Made by a program: the position numbers and the translations under genes. Of a DNA stretch of 64,000 nt, positions 17,729 through 26,715 are shown piece after piece. Source of the DNA: CAYZJV01 sp964616275 (GTDB lineage Bacteria > Spirochaetota > Spirochaetia > Sphaerochaetales > Sphaerochaetaceae); contig CAZTUL010000004.1 in the NCBI GenBank assembly GCA_964616275.1, forward strand, positions 1 to 64,000, written 5' to 3'. Position 1 is the stretch's first letter. Every line of letters begins with the position of its first letter. A model generated the notes under the pieces. The model searched no databases. It saw only the letters and a program-made list of their open reading frames with translations, and was not told where the DNA came from.

Positions 17729-18970
17729 ATGGATGTGAAGAGATTGCAGTTGTGGGAAGGGCGGCACGCTACTATGCTTTCTAACGAAACATTTCGTACC
17801 GTTATGGAAGATCATGGAGGCATGGTTCTTGAGTTAAGTAATATAGGGGAATCAGGGGGACGGATTAATGCACATCCTCTGTATGCCTTTAGAGGAAGAG
17901 AACCCTCCATTCAATCCGATGAAAATTATGAGTTTTGGCATAATAGTAATCTCCTCTATTTCTTGGGAGGGAATTTTTTCTGTTTCCCCAATTTTGGACC
18001 TAATCATACGGTGAGCGGTGTGTATCATGAAGCTCATGGCTGGACTGCAAATAGTCTGTGGACTGTTGTGAAGTATGGTACAGATGCCGAGCTGCGTGCA
18101 AATTGGCTGTTTTCAACTCTCAGTAGTCCAGAACCCAATTATCCTTTTCATGTAAAAAAAATTGATATGGTATTACCTGGACATCCAGTCTTGTATAGCA
18201 GTATTGCAGTCACAAATGCAGGTCTCGAACCATTGGCAGCAAATGCTGCGTGGCACAATACGGTAGGTTCTCCCTTCCTTGAGACTGAATGTATTGTTAA
18301 TCTGAGTGCAAAACAATTTTCCACAGCCCCTCAGGATTCTGAATTCGAGAGAACTGGAAGACTTGCGTGCGGGGTGGAATTTGATGATCTAGAAAAAGCC
18401 CCACTGAAAAAAGAGGGTACATGCAATATTTCCCAAGTTCCCGGGATGATAGGTTATACCGACTTCATCACAGGGAGGATTCCCGATGATGCCCGACTAG
18501 GATGGAGCAGTGTTATTAACCCGCGGTTGAAGATGGTCTACTTTTCATTTTTTCCCGGCCCTGCTGCTGTAGAGCAGAATGAAGTTCCTCTATTGTTCAA
18601 TAATTTGTGGATGCAATATGGTGGACGACCGTTCACTCCCTGGGCTTTGTATGAAGGAGGGACCGATCAGACATTCGCACTCGGGGTAGAGAATTCTATA
18701 GGGCACTATGCAAACGGCCTGGAAAGAGCTCTTAGAGAGCAAGAGGTTCTCGGAGCACCCACTACGGTAACAATTCCACCTGGAGAAACTCGCATACAGC
18801 GATACGGAACAGCCTTCACGAGTTTTGAAAATGCGAAGATGGCTGCAGGGGTACAGTCTGTAGAACAGGTGGTGGAAGGCTTAGTGCTTAAACGAGGAAA
18901 GTCCTGGGCTTTTATTGAAAGTGATTCAACCTTCCACTTTTTAAAACTTATGGAGAAGAAGCTGTTCTGA
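17729..18970 (+). CDS. Uncharacterised protein, possibly galactose-mutarotase-like fold
   Basis: A protein of 413 residues without signal peptide or membrane segments. I do not firmly recognise the family. The early VMEDHGGMVLEL, HPLYAFRG, GNFFCFPNFGP and late QRYGTAFTSFENAKM are reminiscent of aldose-1-epimerase-like (galactose mutarotase superfamily) sugar-binding proteins. Its divergent position opposite the alpha-galactosidase supports a carbohydrate role. Strong GAGGAGG site before ATG. Confidence 0.6.
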   Translation: MDVKRLQLWEGRHATMLSNETFRTVMEDHGGMVLELSNIGESGGRINAHPLYAFRGREPSIQSDENYEFWHNSNLLYFLGGNFFCFPNFGPNHTVSGVYHEAHGWTANSLWTVVKYGTDAELRANWLFSTLSSPEPNYPFHVKKIDMVLPGHPVLYSSIAVTNAGLEPLAANAAWHNTVGSPFLETECIVNLSAKQFSTAPQDSEFERTGRLACGVEFDDLEKAPLKKEGTCNISQVPGMIGYTDFITGRIPDDARLGWSSVINPRLKMVYFSFFPGPAAVEQNEVPLLFNNLWMQYGGRPFTPWALYEGGTDQTFALGVENSIGHYANGLERALREQEVLGAPTTVTIPPGETRIQRYGTAFTSFENAKMAAGVQSVEQVVEGLVLKRGKSWAFIESDSTFHFLKLMEKKLF

Positions 18971-19010
18971 ATTTCTCATCATGAAAACACTACTATAGCG
19001 GTATACAGGA

Positions 19011-19052
19011 AGAGGCTGCTGCGAAAGTCTTTCCACTCTCGCAACAGCCTCT
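19011..19052. terminator. Hairpin between the 413-residue gene and tRNA-Cys (probable terminator)
   Basis: Long imperfect stem AGAGGCTGCTGCGA / TCGCAACAGCCTCT (19011-19024 and 19039-19052, one mismatch). It lies between the convergent end of the coding gene and the 3' end of the tRNA. T-runs are weak on both sides, so termination is plausible rather than certain. Confidence 0.5.
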
Positions 19053-19058
19053 CATGAA

Positions 19059-19130
19059 AGGTGCCGACCGGATTCGAACCGGTGCATAGAGGTTTTGCAA
19101 ACCTGTCCCTTACCACTTGGGTACGGCACC
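19059..19130 (-). tRNA. tRNA-Cys (anticodon GCA)
   Basis: Full cloverleaf on the minus strand: acceptor GGTGCCG/CGGCACC, D-arm AAGTGGTAA, anticodon loop with GCA, T-arm ACCGG-TTCGAAT-CCGGT. The discriminator base is U73, as in tRNA-Cys. CCA is not encoded. The 3' end faces the hairpin at 19011-19052. Confidence 0.95.
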
Positions 19131-19325
19131 ATTAGTTATGCAATCTGCAGCATCCTCAATTTCACGCTCTTATTAGTTTGGATGCGATGTAACAAATCAT
19201 TACGGAAGATAGCAGAAATTTACAGGAAAGGCAACCCTGCAGAGAAGTGTGACTATCTGGAAATGTCTAGTATGTGTACTGAAATCTTTATGAACTATTT
19301 TGTTCTATTGGATGAGTTTTTATCG

Positions 19326-19378
19326 TTGACAACATCAGAAACGTTCAATATAATTCAAATACATTCACAATATGTTCA
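19326..19378 (+). promoter_or_regulatory. Consensus promoter with phased TTCA operator array upstream of deoR-type gene
   Basis: Perfect TTGACA (19326-19331), 17-base spacer, TATAAT (19349-19354). Four TTCA motifs start at 19344, 19354, 19364 and 19375, that is 10, 10 and 11 bases apart, covering the -10 element and the transcription start on one helix face. This layout suits autorepression by the downstream DeoR-family regulator. The remaining sequence between the tRNA and the promoter (19131-19325) holds no recognisable feature. Confidence 0.65.
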
Positions 19379-19396
19379 TATAAGGAAGATTGAATC

Positions 19397-20197
19397 GTGG
19401 GATTAATTCCAGCCGATAGACAACGACAGATTTTAAGTATTGTAACTCAAGTTGGTGTGGTTCAGGTTCAGGAACTCAGTGAACGGTTTGGTGTGAGTGT
19501 ACTTACTATACGACGAGATTTAGACCATCTAGCGAGTGAGGGATTAGTTGAACGTACTCATGGAGGAGCTACATTACGACGAACCTTGCCAGTAGAACCT
19601 CTTTACGCTCAGAAGGCGTTGGAATTTCCAAAAGAAAAACAAGAAATTGCTGGGTTGGCAGCTTCCTTAATTGAAAATGGGGATACCGTCTTTATCAATA
19701 GCGGCTCCACAACATTTGAGGTTATCAAGGCACTCAGAGATCACGATATTACGATAGTTACAAATAATATGGACGCTGCATGGATTGCTAATGAAGATGC
19801 ACGATTTCGCCTCATCTTTGTAGGTGGCGTGTATAGAACACGCTCCCATGCAGTTTCCGGAGGATTTTCGCAGTTTGTTATACAACAGGTATATGCAAAT
19901 AAAGCAATAATCGGTGTTGATGGATTTAGTCTCTCTGCTGGATTAACCACTCCTGTTATTGAGGAGGCAGAGACAACCCGCGGCATGATTGAACGTACTG
20001 TAGGAAAAGTCATTGTGGTTGCTGCAAGTAATAAAATCGGTGTTCTATCCAATTTTAGTACAGTAGGAGCAAATGACATAGATGTGGTAATTACCGACGC
20101 CGCTGGAGAGCAGCTGCTCTCACAGTCTGAGCTCGAAGAGAATGATATTGAACTACTAGTAGCGGGTGCCCGCTACATTGAGGAAGGAGAATCTTAA
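19397..20197 (+). CDS. DeoR-family transcriptional regulator
   Basis: A protein of 266 residues. N-terminal DeoR-type helix-turn-helix (RQRQILSIVTQVGVVQVQEL, then VSVLTIRRDLDHLASEGLVERTHGGA) and a C-terminal DeoRC effector domain with INSGSTTFEV and GVDGFSLSAGLTTP. The family senses phosphorylated sugars or related metabolites. GTG start with AAGGAAG upstream. First gene of an apparent operon with a malate/lactate dehydrogenase (stop/start overlap TAATG) and malic enzyme, which it probably controls through the TTCA array. Confidence 0.92.
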   Translation: MGLIPADRQRQILSIVTQVGVVQVQELSERFGVSVLTIRRDLDHLASEGLVERTHGGATLRRTLPVEPLYAQKALEFPKEKQEIAGLAASLIENGDTVFINSGSTTFEVIKALRDHDITIVTNNMDAAWIANEDARFRLIFVGGVYRTRSHAVSGGFSQFVIQQVYANKAIIGVDGFSLSAGLTTPVIEEAETTRGMIERTVGKVIVVAASNKIGVLSNFSTVGANDIDVVITDAAGEQLLSQSELEENDIELLVAGARYIEEGES

Positions 20198-21321
20198 TGG
20201 CATACGAAGATGCTTACAAAAATTGTGTATGGGTCGATTTCCACCTTTTGGAATCGTTTATGGTAGATGCCTTACAGGCTGTCGGAGTTCCTGAAGAGGA
20301 TGCACGTGTAATCGGGGATGTTCTCATTGAATCGGATAAGCGGGGAATTGATTCACATGGAATTGGACGATTAAAACCTATTTATATTGATCGAATAAAC
20401 ATAGGCATTATGAGTCCAACTACCGAAATTGAGGTACTTAAAGACGATACCACCACAGCTGTACTGGATGGTCATAATGGCATGGGGCATGTCGTGAGTA
20501 AAAAAGCCATGGAAATGGCAATTGAAAAAGCCAAGAAGTATGGTCTTGGTATGGTTGCAGTTCGTAACAGTAATCACTATGGTATTGCAGGTTACTACGC
20601 TACCATGGCCATTGAAGCTGGAATGATAGGGATTACAGGAACAAATGCCCGTCCTTCGATTGCACCTACATTTGGTGTAGAAAATATGCTGGGAACAAAT
20701 CCTCTCACCTTTGGTATTCCTACAGATGAAGAATTTCCCTTTGTACTCGATTGTGCTACGAGTGTTACTCAACGGGGAAAAATTGAAGTTTATGGGCGAG
20801 CTGGTAAAGAGCTTCCTCCAGGCTGGGTGATTGGTCTTGATGGTACTACACGAACCGATACACAGCGGGTGTTGAAAGATCTTACTACAGGACAAGCAGC
20901 ACTTACACCCCTTGGAGGAATTGGGGAAGAGACTGGAGGATACAAAGGCTTCGGATACGCAATGGTCGTTGAAATTCTTTCTGCAGCACTTCAGGATGGC
21001 TCATTCATGAAAGAACTGAATGGATTTGATGCTGATCATAAACCAATTCCGTATCCACTTGGACATTTTTTCATGGCGATTAATCCCGAACGGTTTATGG
21101 GACTTGAAGTTTTCAAGCGTGTTGCCGGAACAATATGCCGACAGATTCGGGATTCTCAGAAGGCTCCTGGAGAAGAGCGTATCTACACTGCAGGGGAAAA
21201 AGAGCATGAAGCATGGCAGTATAGAAAGGTTCACGGTTGTCCCGTTCCACAAACACTACAAAAAACGATGATTGAACTTCGTGACACGTACAATCTCGAT
21301 TATCGATTTGATTTCGAATAA
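20197..21321 (+). CDS. Malate/L-lactate dehydrogenase, Ldh2/MdhII family
   Basis: A protein of 374 residues with the family signature regions DSHGIGRL, RNSNHYGIAGYY, GTNPLTFGIPT and GGIGEETGGYKGFG. These NAD(P)-dependent oxidoreductases (AllD, YiaK, ComC, malate DH relatives) oxidise 2-hydroxy acids. The downstream malic enzyme suggests malate or a related hydroxy acid as substrate, but sequence alone does not decide. Start codon overlaps the deoR-type stop by one base. Confidence 0.88.
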   Translation: MAYEDAYKNCVWVDFHLLESFMVDALQAVGVPEEDARVIGDVLIESDKRGIDSHGIGRLKPIYIDRINIGIMSPTTEIEVLKDDTTTAVLDGHNGMGHVVSKKAMEMAIEKAKKYGLGMVAVRNSNHYGIAGYYATMAIEAGMIGITGTNARPSIAPTFGVENMLGTNPLTFGIPTDEEFPFVLDCATSVTQRGKIEVYGRAGKELPPGWVIGLDGTTRTDTQRVLKDLTTGQAALTPLGGIGEETGGYKGFGYAMVVEILSAALQDGSFMKELNGFDADHKPIPYPLGHFFMAINPERFMGLEVFKRVAGTICRQIRDSQKAPGEERIYTAGEKEHEAWQYRKVHGCPVPQTLQKTMIELRDTYNLDYRFDFE

Positions 21322-21341
21322 AAAAAGAGAGGATGTTACCT

Positions 21342-22631
21342 ATGGATGATGTATTAAAAGAGAAAGCCCTACGTTACCACTCACTAGACGGAGTGCCAGG
21401 AAAAGTATCGGTTGTTCCAACAAAACCGTGCCAGACGGCTGAAGAACTATCACTTGCCTATACTCCTGGTGTTGCCAAACCGGTTCTTGAGATTGAGGCA
21501 AACCCTGAAGATGCCTACAAGTACACCGCAAAGGGTAATCTTGTTGCAGTTATTTCAAACGGTACAGCCATTTTAGGTCTTGGAGACCGAGGAGCTCTTG
21601 CTTCGAAACCTGTTATGGAAGGAAAGGGTGTCCTGTTTAAACGATTCGCCGATATTGATGTATTTGATATTGAACTCAATGAGAAGGACCCGAAAAAAAT
21701 AATTGAAATGGTAAAGGCCATGGAGCCTACCTTCGGTGGGGTGAATCTGGAAGACATTAAAGGTCCTGAATGCTTTGAAATTGAACAGACACTTATTGAG
21801 CAGTGTAATATTCCAATTTTTCATGATGATCAGCATGGAACCGCAATTATATCCACAGCAGGACTCATGAATGCAGTGGAAATTGTCGGGAAGAATCTCT
21901 CCGATATTACTGTTGTAGTGAATGGAGCGGGAGCTGCAGGAATTTCATGTGCAAAAATGTTCGTTGCTGCGGGAGTCAATCAAAAAAATATTATTATGCT
22001 CGATAGCAAAGGGGTCATCTACAAGGGTAGAACTGCTGGCATGACCAAAGAGAAAGCCGAATTTGCTCGAGAGACAGATGCTCGTACATTGGCCGATGCC
22101 GTGAAAAATGCCGACGTCTTTATGGGGTTGTCAGTGGCTGATTGCCTCACTCCCGATATGCTTAATAGCATGGCAAAGGATCCCATAATTTTTGCTATGA
22201 GTAATCCGAATCCAGAAATAGCCTATGACCTTGCCGTCGCTACGAGAAGTGATCTTATTATGGCTACTGGCAGAAGCGATTACCCCAATCAAATCAACAA
22301 CGTTCTTGGCTTCCCTTTCATTTTCCGAGGGGCTCTTGATGTCAGAGCAAAAACAATCTCAGAAGGAATGAAAATGGCAGCGGCAAAGGCTCTGGCATCT
22401 TTAGCCAAGGAGCCCGTTCCTGAAATAGTAAGAAAAGCGTATGCAGGAAAGGAATTTTCATTTGGTAGAAACTATATTGTTCCCAAACCGTTCGATCCTC
22501 GAGTGATTGAGTGGGAAGCAGTAGCTGTAGCCCGAGCGGCATGTGATGAAGGTCTTGCATTACATCCTATTACCGATTGGGATGCGTATCGAGAAGGACT
22601 CAGAAAACGCATGGCTCATTATTGGAATTAG
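21342..22631 (+). CDS. Malic enzyme, NAD(P)-dependent
   Basis: A protein of 429 residues, the short bacterial form without the phosphotransacetylase extension of MaeB. Motifs: YTPGVAKP, GDRGALASKPVMEGK, FHDDQHGTA and the dinucleotide site NGAGAAGISCAK. Decarboxylates malate to pyruvate. ATG 21342 is preferred: GAGAGG lies nine bases upstream, whereas the ATG at 21333 directly abuts it. With oadGAB it links malate, oxaloacetate and pyruvate. Confidence 0.92.
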   Translation: MDDVLKEKALRYHSLDGVPGKVSVVPTKPCQTAEELSLAYTPGVAKPVLEIEANPEDAYKYTAKGNLVAVISNGTAILGLGDRGALASKPVMEGKGVLFKRFADIDVFDIELNEKDPKKIIEMVKAMEPTFGGVNLEDIKGPECFEIEQTLIEQCNIPIFHDDQHGTAIISTAGLMNAVEIVGKNLSDITVVVNGAGAAGISCAKMFVAAGVNQKNIIMLDSKGVIYKGRTAGMTKEKAEFARETDARTLADAVKNADVFMGLSVADCLTPDMLNSMAKDPIIFAMSNPNPEIAYDLAVATRSDLIMATGRSDYPNQINNVLGFPFIFRGALDVRAKTISEGMKMAAAKALASLAKEPVPEIVRKAYAGKEFSFGRNYIVPKPFDPRVIEWEAVAVARAACDEGLALHPITDWDAYREGLRKRMAHYWN

Positions 22632-22651
22632 ATGCAGGCACATACGTAAAC

Positions 22652-22683
22652 GAAGCTCCCGCCAGGTTGAAGGTGGGAGCTTC
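22652..22683. terminator. Bidirectional terminator between convergent genes
   Basis: Nine-base perfect stem GAAGCTCCC / GGGAGCTTC (22652-22660 and 22675-22683) between the malic enzyme gene and the convergent helical-protein gene. T-runs are short. Confidence 0.65.
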
Positions 22684-22690
22684 CTAATTG

Positions 22691-23293
22691 TTAATCTGCA
22701 ATTCCCCAGGCTTCTTTTAACTGAGTTTTTGCTTGATCAAGCACCTGCTGATACTGTTGAGAGAGTTGGGCAAAATGCTTTTGGAGCATCTGAATGAATT
22801 CGGGATCCTGATCCATGGACATGTTTGAGGCTCGACCATATTTCTGCATCATCTGTTCCCGCTTCTGTTCAAAGACTGGTTGATATTGTTGTCTTGCTCG
22901 TTCCAACAGAGAGTCTCGTGCTTCAATATATTTCCCCATGAATTGGCTAATCTGATTAATAAGGGAGACTGTATCGCTCTCCTTTCCATCCATGAGTTCT
23001 ACAATATGGTGAATTTTTTTCATTCGTTCCTCATACTCCGTGCTCTGAGGCAGTGCAACATTCATGACAACAGTGGAAGCTATTCCCTGCTTTAAAAGCA
23101 CAAGTTCATCTCCCGACTTTGAAGCCAGAGCAGCTTGAAGTTCCTTACCCTCAGATTCAATCTCAGTTAAATAGGTTCCAGCGAGACGTTTGCCTTCGTT
23201 AATACGTAAATCACGAGTGATTTTTTCTGGATCGGCCTCTATTCCCTCTGTCTTTTCCAACGCAATTTCCCAAGCCGATTTAAGTAATGCCAT
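22691..23293 (-). CDS. Uncharacterised helical cytoplasmic protein
   Basis: A protein of 200 residues, rich in charged and Gln residues and predicted mostly alpha-helical/coiled-coil (for example MGKYIEARDSLLERARQQYQ). No signal peptide, membrane segment or cysteine. I do not recognise a functional family. Start chosen at ATG 23293, preceded by AGGAG; the longer frame has no ribosome-binding site. Single gene ending at the shared terminator. Confidence 0.75.
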   Translation of the reverse strand: MALLKSAWEIALEKTEGIEADPEKITRDLRINEGKRLAGTYLTEIESEGKELQAALASKSGDELVLLKQGIASTVVMNVALPQSTEYEERMKKIHHIVELMDGKESDTVSLINQISQFMGKYIEARDSLLERARQQYQPVFEQKREQMMQKYGRASNMSMDQDPEFIQMLQKHFAQLSQQYQQVLDQAKTQLKEAWGIAD

Positions 23294-23403
23294 AACTCTG
23301 ACTCCTTGTCTCAAGTATATTTAATTTTCTCTACCCTAAAAGATAGCGATAAGAGCTGTCTTGGACAAGTATGGATGTCGACTATGCCTGCACGAGCGAA
23401 ATA

Positions 23404-23432
23404 TGGACGTTTATGATAAAAAAGAGTAAAAT
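23404..23432 (+). promoter_or_regulatory. Leaderless promoter of the AlaX gene
   Basis: TGGACG (23404-23409), 17-base spacer, TAAAAT (23427-23432), then TTCTGT and ATG at 23439. No Shine-Dalgarno sequence in range. Confidence 0.55.
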
Positions 23433-23438
23433 TTCTGT

Positions 23439-24677
23439 ATGCAAAAAACAACTCCATACTACTACCAGCAGACCTATGAAAGAGAACTTAGTGCAATCAT
23501 TACAGAAATCACTACCTATAATAAAAAACCAGCAGTCATACTGGATCAAACAATATGCTACCCCGAAGGTGGAGGACAACCTGGAGATATCGGTAAATTG
23601 GGCAATGTCTCCATTTTGGATACGGTAAAAGACAGCACAGGTCAAATTCTCCATGTACTTTCAGACGAACCTCAAGAAGGAGTGGGTGAGCAAGTCCGTA
23701 TAACAATTGATTGGGAGCACCGATATGATTATATGCAGCAACATACTGCTCAGCACCTACTCTCAGGAACTTTGTATCGATTATTTACATTAGATACTGT
23801 CTCGGTACATTTAGGACATGATTCACTTAGTATCGAGGTGGATACTCAAGAACTTTCCACGCAAGATATTGATACACTCGAGCAGGAAGTGAATCAGATC
23901 CTTTCGCATAACATTGCAGTAACTGCTCAAGAACTCTCTCTAGATGAGGCTCAAAAGCTTGGCCTTCGCAGATCTATCAAGGTCGATGGAGATGTTCGCA
24001 TTGTTCGTATAGGAGAGTATGATGCCATTGCCTGTGGCGGAATCCATGTGCAGCGGACTCATGAAATTGAGGCCATTCAATTTTTGCGAATGGAGCCTAT
24101 ACGGGGGCGTGTAAAAACGTATTGGCTTGCAGGTGCTAGGGCTGTGAATGCAATCCGAAGAAATCGAAAGATTGTAGATGCTGCAGGAACTCTCCTGTCG
24201 GTACCTCCTGAAGGTATTGTTGACGGAATAGAATCCGTATATCAGCAACTTTCAGATATTCGGTACAGAGTAGGAGAACTTTCACGAATTGTTGCACAGG
24301 TGAGAATGGATGAAGCCTTGAAGTCATCCCAGACAATGAATAACGTTCCCGCTGTTGTGATTGATGCAACTCCATGGGCTGACGATATAATGAAATACTT
24401 CCCAGAAACTCTCTTCGCCATCCCTGCGATTATGGCATGTATTGTTCGTACACGAGAGGATGGCAAACTTACTTGGCAGATAGCTTTAAAAGGGTGCGGC
24501 AATGAAATTGACCGATTTAATGAAATTCGTAACCGCGCACTTCCCATTATTTCAGGAAAAGGGGGAGGGAAACCTCCTCTCTGGCAAGGGATTGGGTTGC
24601 TTCCAGATAATAAAGACCAATTCATAGATAAAGTAATGCAGATATTCGCAGGTACCATAGATGGCAAATCATCCTAA
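23439..24677 (+). CDS. AlaX-type alanyl-tRNA editing protein, long form
   Basis: A protein of 412 residues. Residues 1-~230 form the AlaRS-related second additional domain with zinc/editing residues H102 and H106 (HTAQH) and C199/H203 (CGGIH); the rest resembles the DHHA1 domain with GKGGGKPPLWQG near the end. Hydrolyses mischarged Ser- or Gly-tRNA(Ala) in trans. Slightly overlaps the downstream VTT gene (17 bases). Likely leaderless start. Confidence 0.9.
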   Translation: MQKTTPYYYQQTYERELSAIITEITTYNKKPAVILDQTICYPEGGGQPGDIGKLGNVSILDTVKDSTGQILHVLSDEPQEGVGEQVRITIDWEHRYDYMQQHTAQHLLSGTLYRLFTLDTVSVHLGHDSLSIEVDTQELSTQDIDTLEQEVNQILSHNIAVTAQELSLDEAQKLGLRRSIKVDGDVRIVRIGEYDAIACGGIHVQRTHEIEAIQFLRMEPIRGRVKTYWLAGARAVNAIRRNRKIVDAAGTLLSVPPEGIVDGIESVYQQLSDIRYRVGELSRIVAQVRMDEALKSSQTMNNVPAVVIDATPWADDIMKYFPETLFAIPAIMACIVRTREDGKLTWQIALKGCGNEIDRFNEIRNRALPIISGKGGGKPPLWQGIGLLPDNKDQFIDKVMQIFAGTIDGKSS

Positions 24678-25290
24678 AAAGTCCAGAAATATTCGAATTC
24701 AACTTTTTAATGACTCCGTATTTCATGAATCAGGTGGTCTTAACTGGTATCAGATTATTGGAAAGACGATTGTGGTCATGGGATTTTTCCTTATTGTATA
24801 TGCAGTTGCTCTTCTATTGCTTAAAGACCGGTACAATCAGATAGGGTTGTGGGTTGTAGATCATTTGGGTCTCATGGGGGTGGCCTTTTTTACCTTTTTT
24901 ACCGATATGCTTATTGTACCCATGAGTGTAGACATACTATTTCCCTTCGTGCCGAGTTGGCCGCCTGTATCCCTTCTCGCTACTATGTCTCTTGCCTCTG
25001 CAATTGGCGGAATTGGAGGGTATTGGATTGGGCGTCTATTGGGACACCTTCAGATTGTGCAACTCGTAACAGCACGTTTCTCTTCTGATACAAGACGATT
25101 AGTCAGTCATTATGGAGTATGGGCGGTTGTTCTCGCCGGGCTTACACCGATTCCGTTTTCAACAGTCTGCTGGATTGCAGGTATGGTGAAGGTTAATCCG
25201 TATGGTGTTGCCTTGGCATCCCTCTCTCGAATTCCTAGAATGATAATCTACTATCTCCTAATTCGTGGTGGACTTGCCGTTATCTTTTAG
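24661..25290 (+). CDS. VTT/DedA-family membrane protein (YqaA-like)
   Basis: A protein of 209 residues with about five hydrophobic segments and the family core YWIGRLLGH, GLTPIPFSTVCWIAGM and PRMIIYYLLIRGG. DedA/VTT proteins act in membrane lipid (undecaprenyl phosphate, phospholipid) translocation. Starts inside the AlaX gene and ends inside the convergent purB (11-base overlap). Confidence 0.8.
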   Translation: MANHPKKSRNIRIQLFNDSVFHESGGLNWYQIIGKTIVVMGFFLIVYAVALLLLKDRYNQIGLWVVDHLGLMGVAFFTFFTDMLIVPMSVDILFPFVPSWPPVSLLATMSLASAIGGIGGYWIGRLLGHLQIVQLVTARFSSDTRRLVSHYGVWAVVLAGLTPIPFSTVCWIAGMVKVNPYGVALASLSRIPRMIIYYLLIRGGLAVIF

Positions 25291-26704
25291 ATGTTTCAAC
25301 TTTATGAAGCAGTGAGTTGATTCTCTCAACGATTCTTTCGGCCCGTTGCGGTGCATCTCCCACATATTCAGAAGCATCGAGAAGCGAGAGAATCGTATCC
25401 TTTTCCATATATTGTAGAATTCGAGCATCTTCACATAACAGGGCAGCCAGTGGATTTTCTTCACCTTTGAGTACCATAGGCCATGCACTGAGTGCGTGTT
25501 CCCTGATCACTTCATGCATCTCCTGCCGATTAGCTCCCTTCTTGCCTAGTTCCATAAGCACCCGTTCACTTGCCGCAAACAGTCCATATCGATCTAGGTT
25601 ATGGCGAATACCGATTTCATGAAAAACCGTACCTTCCACAAGCCTGTTAGCAGTAATGAGAATTTCTTCGGTAGCAAGAAACATTTCAGGAAGAACAACT
25701 CGTCTATTTGCGGAATCATCGAGGGTTCGTTCAAGCATAGTATCTGCAGCATTATGCCATAAGACGTCTACTTGAGCAGAAACGAACCTGCAGAGAGAAT
25801 CTATCTTCTCTGCGTTGATAGGGTTCCGTTTAAAGGGCATTGCAGATGATCCTACCTGTTTTTCACCAAAGGGTTCACTCCACTCACCTATAGGAGGACT
25901 TTGAAGCAATCGAAGATCAAGTGCAAATTTTGCCAAAGTCGCACACAATCCAGCTAACGAGACACCCAGACGCCAGTCCTGTTTCCTGGGATATACCTGG
26001 GTTGCAACTTCAAAAGATTTCAGGTCAAGGATTTCCATGACTCGTTTTTCCAGTTCTGCGGGTGTTGCTCCGGAATCAACCAGGAGGGCCTTATATGAAG
26101 CACTTGTTCCCACCGCCCCCTTCAAGCCCTTACCTTTTAGTGAAATGAATACCCGTTCTAATTCTTCGAGATCGTCAAGAAGATCTTGTGCAGTTTGAGC
26201 CAATCGATAGCCAACTGTCGTTGGTTCTGCAGGTTGAATATGAGTGAAAGCCATGCATGGCATACTCAGTGTCTGTGCGATACGATTACCTAATTGGAGT
26301 AGAATTTCTTGTACCAATGCGATAATACGCTCCAAAGCTTCTCGTTGACGAAGAACATCCATATTATCGAGTACATCCATACTGGTTGCTCCGAGGTGGA
26401 TAATACTACCCCCCACAGAACACTGTTCAGCATAGGTTTTTATTTCAGCCATAAGATCGTGATGAATTTCCTGCTCAATTTCACTTGCCCGTTGAATATC
26501 GATTTCATCTTTATGTGATTCGAGGTCAGTGACCTGAGCTTTGGTTACCAGACCCATTTCTTGCTGTACCTTTGCCAAGGCTACCCAAATATGGCGAAGT
26601 AATGAACGTTTATGGGTTTCTGACCAAATGCTACGCATGGCTTCACTGCCATATCGCCAGGAAAATGGGGAGATGTAGGTCTCATGGTCAAAAATCTGGT
26701 TCAT
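25280..26704 (-). CDS. purB: Adenylosuccinate lyase
   Basis: A protein of 474 residues of the fumarase/aspartase superfamily with the signature GSSAMPFKRNP and an early THIQPAEPTT catalytic-His region. Splits adenylosuccinate to AMP and, in the de novo path, SAICAR to AICAR. Eleven bases downstream of purA, last gene of the run hpt-PRT-purA-purB. Convergent 11-base overlap with the VTT gene. Confidence 0.95.
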   Translation of the reverse strand: MNQIFDHETYISPFSWRYGSEAMRSIWSETHKRSLLRHIWVALAKVQQEMGLVTKAQVTDLESHKDEIDIQRASEIEQEIHHDLMAEIKTYAEQCSVGGSIIHLGATSMDVLDNMDVLRQREALERIIALVQEILLQLGNRIAQTLSMPCMAFTHIQPAEPTTVGYRLAQTAQDLLDDLEELERVFISLKGKGLKGAVGTSASYKALLVDSGATPAELEKRVMEILDLKSFEVATQVYPRKQDWRLGVSLAGLCATLAKFALDLRLLQSPPIGEWSEPFGEKQVGSSAMPFKRNPINAEKIDSLCRFVSAQVDVLWHNAADTMLERTLDDSANRRVVLPEMFLATEEILITANRLVEGTVFHEIGIRHNLDRYGLFAASERVLMELGKKGANRQEMHEVIREHALSAWPMVLKGEENPLAALLCEDARILQYMEKDTILSLLDASEYVGDAPQRAERIVERINSLLHKVETSKR

Positions 26705-26715
26705 GTAATTCTCTC

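Noticed and set aside
19095..19406. 103-residue open frame on the + strand
   Set aside because: Overlaps tRNA-Cys in antisense and the deoR-type promoter; composition is not protein-like.
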